This document shows positions 59,809 to 64,000 of a stretch of 64,000 nt of DNA, piece after piece. Each line of letters starts with the position of its first letter. The stretch's first letter is position 1. The stretch lies in assembly GCA_004352715.1 (NCBI GenBank), contig SCFE01000118.1:1023220-1087219 (forward strand), written 5' to 3'. Both the position numbers and the translations under genes were made by a program. Under the pieces are notes generated by a model. It ran no database searches, was not told the DNA's origin, and saw only the letters and a program-made list of their open reading frames with translations. This DNA is from Hofstenia miamia. Taxonomy: Eukaryota; Xenacoelomorpha; Acoela.

Positions 59809-59815
<7 letters not shown>
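58260..59815 (-). mobile_element. Tc1-like transposon with ~190-bp TIRs
   Basis: The left end begins TA-CAGTAACGAGCAAAATAAC. Long inverted repeats cover 58260-58475 and about 59637-59815, sharing for example TATCCAATTAGGTTTTTGAGG, AAGCAGTGAGTAATACGCACTC-like text, and TGATGTGCAAAATAA. The outermost 35-40 bases of the right repeat are missing or replaced by (TA)n (59816-59848). The decayed transposase is on the minus strand. Confidence 0.9.
58690..59300 (-). pseudogene. Tc1 transposase pseudogene (DD34E type)
   Basis: The longest open piece (59236 to 58841) contains VHFSDESKFNLVGSDGRQFV with the first catalytic Asp and RFGGGSVIAWRVFSSEGVG. After a frame change the HDNAPCHTAK-like second Asp region follows near 58790, and then NLWHIMGEQ-like text around the Glu near 58680. 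Only about 20 residues precede VSRFTISQRFNN, so most of the N-terminal DNA-binding part is absent or unrecognisable. The gene is non-functional. Identity is secure from the motif order and the Tc1-type ends. Confidence 0.88.

Positions 59816-59848
<33 letters not shown>
59816..59848. repeat. (TA)n microsatellite at the other Tc1 end
   Basis: TA run in place of the missing outer right terminal repeat. Confidence 0.95.
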
Positions 59849-59851
<3 letters not shown>

Positions 59852-61207
59852 AAAACTTGTTCTACGTATTTATATATCTGAGAAATGTTTGCAGAATTTT
59901 TCTCGATGTTAATTATTTTGCTAAAGATAATAGTTTTTTATTCAAAACATGGATCAAATATGTTGCAAATTTTTTTCAAGTTTATTGCAAATGTACAAAA
60001 AAACAAGCCTGTGAGACATTAAAGGTCGAGTAGGAGTCGTTTCGTGGTTAGTCCAAGCCCGTACAGAGGTCTTTGCGTGTAAAATATATACTTTATTTAC
60101 AGGCTTGTCAATGGGGCAGAATTTTGATCTCCATTCCCACGATAATTTTCGTAGGGATCCCCATGGTAGTGTTTCGCATTATTAGATTTAACACTGTCCG
60201 TGTCCGCCCTGCGCTCGTTTGTCTTCCAATTCCCGATGCCTGCCCACCCTTGAGAAAAGAAATTAAATCAAAATGCACAAAAGTACTATATAATTTTTGT
60301 TTTAGTGAGAAACTTCCTACGACTTCTATAAAATATATTAATTCTATCAAATATATAGAAATGTACTAGAATCCGGCATCCGGATCCGGTAAAATAGGCA
60401 ATTACACAACTAGATCCGGATATCCGGTATGCGGTAAAATTTAACTTTTTTAACGGATTTTATCGAATAATATATTTTAAAGATAAAACTTGAATTTCAA
60501 AATGGAATTTCTGAGGAAAAGTTACATTTTTCTAAAAAATGGACGTTGTCATGCAACAAAACAAATTTTTCTGACGTATCATGAAGTAGTATATATAATA
60601 ATTATTTATTTTCATTCGCAAGAGGTTGTCCTTCATTAAAAATTAGTGCAAATAAAAATCATAAAAGTCTAATTTTTTCTGTTCTATTTTGATGGTTTTC
60701 AGACCTCGAGTGCAGTTAAATAGGAAGTATAAGGTCACAGAAAGTCATATTTTTGTTTTTTGAAAGGCACGGTAATTTTGGATAAAATGTCATAAAAGTA
60801 ATATTGGCATAGCTTCATTAAAATTAAAAAAACTTAAAAATAATGCTGGATTGTGACAGCTTCAAATCATTTGAACTAAGACATTTACATTCATTCAATG
60901 TCAATTAATGTACTTCCTGGCCTAACCCCCGCGAAGTTTAATTGCTAGCTAGTTGTTGATTCTGCAAAGCACATGCGTTGCAGAATTTTACCATGCCTAT
61001 TCAGGCAAAATACATGAGGGTTTACAATCTAATTGTCTTAATTAAGGCTGCTATAATAAAAAGTCAAATTTTTTCAATGTTTGACAGCGTTGAAATTTAA
61101 TCAGATGTTATTACTCCATCCTTGATCTTGGAAATGATACCTGGGAATTAATCGCCTATATCAAGTCACGATTAGAAAATATCGGTTTCACTGCTATAAT
61201 CATTATA

Positions 61208-61790
61208 CAGGGTGGTCGCTAGAAGAGTAGAAAATTTGTCAAACTGCTATTCATTTTTGCAAAGAATAAGTTTTACAAAGTTTTTTAAAGGCATATGTTA
61301 TATTACACTCATAGATGTTGAAAATGCCTTCCGTGAACTTCAGAGCAGTGTCTTAACCTAGAAATCCAAGCTTGTGTAGCGTTTTAAGGGTAACTTATGG
61401 AATATCGTTCCAAGCTTTTTCCCAAGCTTGTTTTCAAATCATCAATAGATTTTATGTCACGTCGACAATTCTGAAGCTCTGTTAATAACAAGCTCCAAAT
61501 GCAATAATCCATGACATTTAGGTCTGGACTTTTGGAAGTCCGATCTTCCGGTTCAATGAAATCAGGAGTAGATTGCTGAAGAAATTGAACTGAAGCCTTT
61601 GCTGTGTGAGCCCTCGCATAGATAGCTTAATGCTTAAAATAGAAGACAATTTATTTTAGTTATCTTTTCAAAAGAACTGATCAGATATCTTTTTGTTATA
61701 CCCGAATTGTTTGTATGCAGACTTCAGCACACATTTTATTCATGTTTTAATTTGATCTTCAAATTTTCTGCTTTTCTAGCGACCACCGTG
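61208..61790 (-). mobile_element. Innermost mariner remnant, 583 bp
   Basis: The ends CAGGGTGGTCGCTAGAAGAG and CTTTTCTAGCGACCACCGTG are inverted repeats, with TA on both sides (61206-61207, 61791-61792). The minus strand keeps text of a transposase C-terminus, such as ATQAWISRLRHCSEVHGRHF, in the style of mariner ends ('DYCIW...' class). Most of the gene is deleted. Confidence 0.8.
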
Positions 61791-61860
61791 TAGTAGGCCT
61801 ATAATGGAAGGAAAAGGGATGGACATTTAAACGGAATGGTACGACAAGTTACGAAACTGT

Positions 61861-61985
61861 CAAGCAACATCGGCTGCATTTGAGAGATGTTTCTCTATGC
61901 TAAAAAAAACTCTTAGCCTATGACAGAAATCTTAACCACAGTAATATTTGGACATTTATGTGCTATTGTTGTAATTTAGTGAAGA
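61861..61985 (+). pseudogene. hAT transposase C-terminal dimerisation remnant
   Basis: One frame reads ATSAAFERCFSMLKKTL, and after a one-base shift AYDRNLNHSNIWTFMCY. This matches the hAT family C-terminal pattern 'SA..ER.FS.....L...R..L....'. It supports the hAT call for the surrounding ATCCGG-rich element. Stops follow at once. Confidence 0.65.
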
Positions 61986-63278
61986 AGTTGGTTTGAAAAA
62001 ATTAACTTTTCATTATATAAGTATTTGTACTTGTTTTATATCTTGTTCTCAGTAATAGAAAAACGTTTTATATTGCTTAAATTGATCATTTTGCAAAATG
62101 GATGATCATATTTTAGGGCATATTTAACTAAATTCCGTCATATTTTATCATAAAAATAAGGTCATATTTTGTTTTTTTAAAGTCATATTTCTGGTTGCCC
62201 TAGTAATAATTGCACAATACATTATCTGGTATCCGGTAAATTATCAAGTATCAGACAGTCAAATTATCCGGTTTCCGGTATATTCAATTCACTATCCGGA
62301 TCCCATTCTTACAAATATCATGCATAGAGAGTAATATTTTGCATTTCTTTCATTTTATAACAGCAAATGTACAACAAAATTTAAATATTTTTGCGGTAAA
62401 AGCATTAATTTCGCGGTAAATTATTAAATTTCAAAGCAGAAGAAGCTTACGTCATTACAGCATATTGTCTTTTGATTATAACAGACTTTATTTGAGCGGG
62501 CATAACATATGCCCGGTTATTTGAGCGCCCGATGCCCGCCCNNNNNNNNNNNNNNNNNNNNNNNNNNNNNNNNNNNNNNNNNNNNNNNNNNNNNNNNNNN
62601 NNNNNNNNNNNNNNNNNNNNNNNNNNNNNNNNNNNNNNNNNNNNNNNNNNNNNNNCCCGCCCGTTTACAGTAATGTCCGGTGTCCGCCCTGCCTTATGCC
62701 CGGCGGGCATGGGTGGCCTGGTGGGCCCTGGCATGCCCACAAAACACTACCCCATGAGGCCCCACAGATCCCCACGACACTAAAATGCTATTAAGGCTGA
62801 TTAAGAAACTGTTTCTCGTTGGCTGTAAGCATTTGTAAAGGAGTGCTCATGTGCTACAGCTTTTGTCTAGCGGCTATGAGCCCCTTTTGCAATAACAGGC
62901 TCATAAGCGCGTTCAACCAGGGCTGCGTGTTGTGCGCATGACACAGTATGAGGTTGTCTGGTTTACTGCTACTAACTGTATCAGCTGCTAAAATAGTCTA
63001 AGATTTACCCCACTCCCAACTTGAAATAATTCACAACCAAATATATATATAAATATTTTGATATAGAATATGAATATATATGTAGATATGTTCATATTCT
63101 AATTAATGATGAAGATTGTGGAAGGGTTCTGGGCCCCTCTGGATATTTTTCAACTCCTTAAATGTATGGCATAATATAGTGTAAAGTTAAAATACTTGCC
63201 ACAACAATCTCCACGAAAATCCATGGGCCCACGAGGTCCATGGAGATCCCCTTCCCACTGGACAAGCCTGTATATTTA

Positions 63279-63964
63279 GCAAAAATGCTCAATTATTTGA
63301 TCAGAAAGTAGCTTCTCGAAAATTTTGCTAATAGTAAATATTTCGATATCAAGAGCGTAAATGTGGGTTATTAGTTTATTTATCCTAGATTTTGGTTTTG
63401 GCCTGAGAAAATATGATGTCTAATACATACAGCGAGAATATCGCAAAGTAGACTAGTACTATTATTGGACTGCATTTCTTAAGTACAAAACGGGACTTTT
63501 GGATGGACCACAATTTTGTTTTTCACTTTAGACATTGCTTTTAAAACTTCATAAAATTATTACGTAATGCTAATTAAATTTCAATGTACAATCTTCGATG
63601 TTTCGATGTAGTTACATTTTGCGTTTCTAACTTTATAGCTTCCTAGGATTTTAAATACTTGCGTTGTCAATATAATGGGTCATTCACAGCTTTTGATTTG
63701 CTTAGCTAGCAAAAAATTAATACACATCAGAGATGGCGTGGGCCCTATCGGTTTGGGATTGGGTCGAGTTATTGAAAATAGATAGAAATATAAAAACTGA
63801 CTATTACTCAACAGTGCATGCAAATCAACCTAAATGCAGTGAATGCAATATGTTGAAGAATGAATGGAATTTATATTGGTACAAGTCTGACTCGTAAGGA
63901 GAGGCAATGCAATAGATAAAATGCGCGCAGAGAGCGGATGGTTAATTTCCCGCACTGTAATTTG

Positions 63965-63970
<6 letters not shown>
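63279..63970. other. No gene seen; possible hAT end
   Basis: AT-rich. CAGAGATGGCGTGGGCCCTA at about 63728 resembles a hAT terminus without a partner inside the window. Confidence 0.4.

Positions 63971-64000
<30 letters not shown>
63971..64000. repeat. (TA)n microsatellite at window end
   Basis: TA run that continues to the last base of the window. Confidence 0.95.

Larger units (their letters stand above)
60367..62311 (+). mobile_element. Inner hAT element with ATCCGG repeats
   Basis: The left end TAGAATCCGGCATCCGGATC faces the right end ATCCGGATCCCATTCTTA. Both ends are packed with ATCCGG/CCGGAT/CCGGTA motifs (60370-60440 and 62225-62305). A remnant of a hAT transposase lies inside at 61861. 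The target duplication is not clear. Confidence 0.65.
60100..63270. mobile_element. Outer hAT element of a three-deep nest, 3.17 kb
   Basis: The left end CAGGCTTGTC and the right end GACAAGCCTG are inverted repeats. Both are followed inward by a related stretch: GGGATCCCCATGG at the left and the complement of CCATGGAGATCCCC at the right. The flanks TTTATTTA (60092-60099) and TATATTTA (63271-63278) differ at one base, as an aged 8-bp duplication would. GC-rich GCCCGCCC and CCCGATGCCC motifs lie inside, at 60190-60245 and around the 114-N gap at 62542-62655. Two further elements are nested within it. Confidence 0.75.

Noticed and set aside
49178-59848. CRISPR-like or other prokaryotic repeat arrays
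   Set aside because: The only short-period arrays are dinucleotide microsatellites and hAT subterminal motifs; no evenly spaced repeats with unique spacers.
59995-60070. ACAAGCCTG and CCAAGCCCGTACAG just left of the outer hAT as further hAT ends
   Set aside because: They resemble the right terminus but lack flanking duplication or paired ends; could be chance or a fragment.
62542-62783. Pro/Gly/Met-rich frames around the 114-N gap
   Set aside because: They arise from GC-rich GCCCGCCC-type motifs of the hAT element, not from a gene.

Overview
The window is AT-rich (roughly two thirds A+T by eye) metazoan nuclear DNA, most likely from an invertebrate. Genes are sparse and split by introns, (TA)n microsatellites are frequent, and most recognisable sequence is decayed mobile DNA: mariner/Tc1, hAT, piggyBac-like, Jockey/CR1-type LINEs and one RT-RNase H element. 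Nothing looks bacterial. I cannot name the species; an arthropod is a guess. Eight runs of N mark an unfinished draft assembly.

Two host protein genes are supported. On the minus strand at 3.9-5.3 kb are two phase-compatible exons that resemble the N-terminal part of an ELMO/CED-12 protein. At 44.1-45.7 kb, also minus strand, is an apparently intronless Cys-loop ligand-gated ion channel of the anion-selective type. It carries an exact 264-base duplication on either side of an N gap, which I read as an assembly error. A tRNA-Gly(UCC)-like gene with a damaged T arm lies at 34.7 kb.

Layout, left to right: a full-length dead mariner (2.27-3.53 kb); the ELMO-like exons; a piggyBac-type MITE (7.5 kb); a perfect 17-bp hairpin (10.56 kb); a long open RT-RNase H frame next to a ~275-bp repeat (12.2-14.5 kb) whose second copy is at 48.9 kb; hAT-like motif arrays (14.7-15.7 kb); a mariner remnant (16.5-17.1 kb); a 4.2-kb LINE (18.1-22.3 kb) inserted into a decayed coding region of unknown identity (17.5-25.1 kb); a 1.5-kb TIR element (31.8-33.3 kb) inside another GCGGT-rich repeat; a mariner bounded on both sides by (TA)n (38.1-39.3 kb); the channel gene; a second, 5'-truncated LINE (52.0-53.35 kb); two hAT elements with clean 8-bp target duplications (54.9 and 55.6 kb); a Tc1 element (58.3-59.8 kb); and a three-deep nest of DNA transposons (60.1-63.3 kb).

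The most unusual objects are the RT-RNase H frame (one stop codon near its start, HIDN in place of YxDD) and the unidentified decayed coding region that the LINE interrupts. The host genes are not functionally linked to one another as far as the sequence shows.
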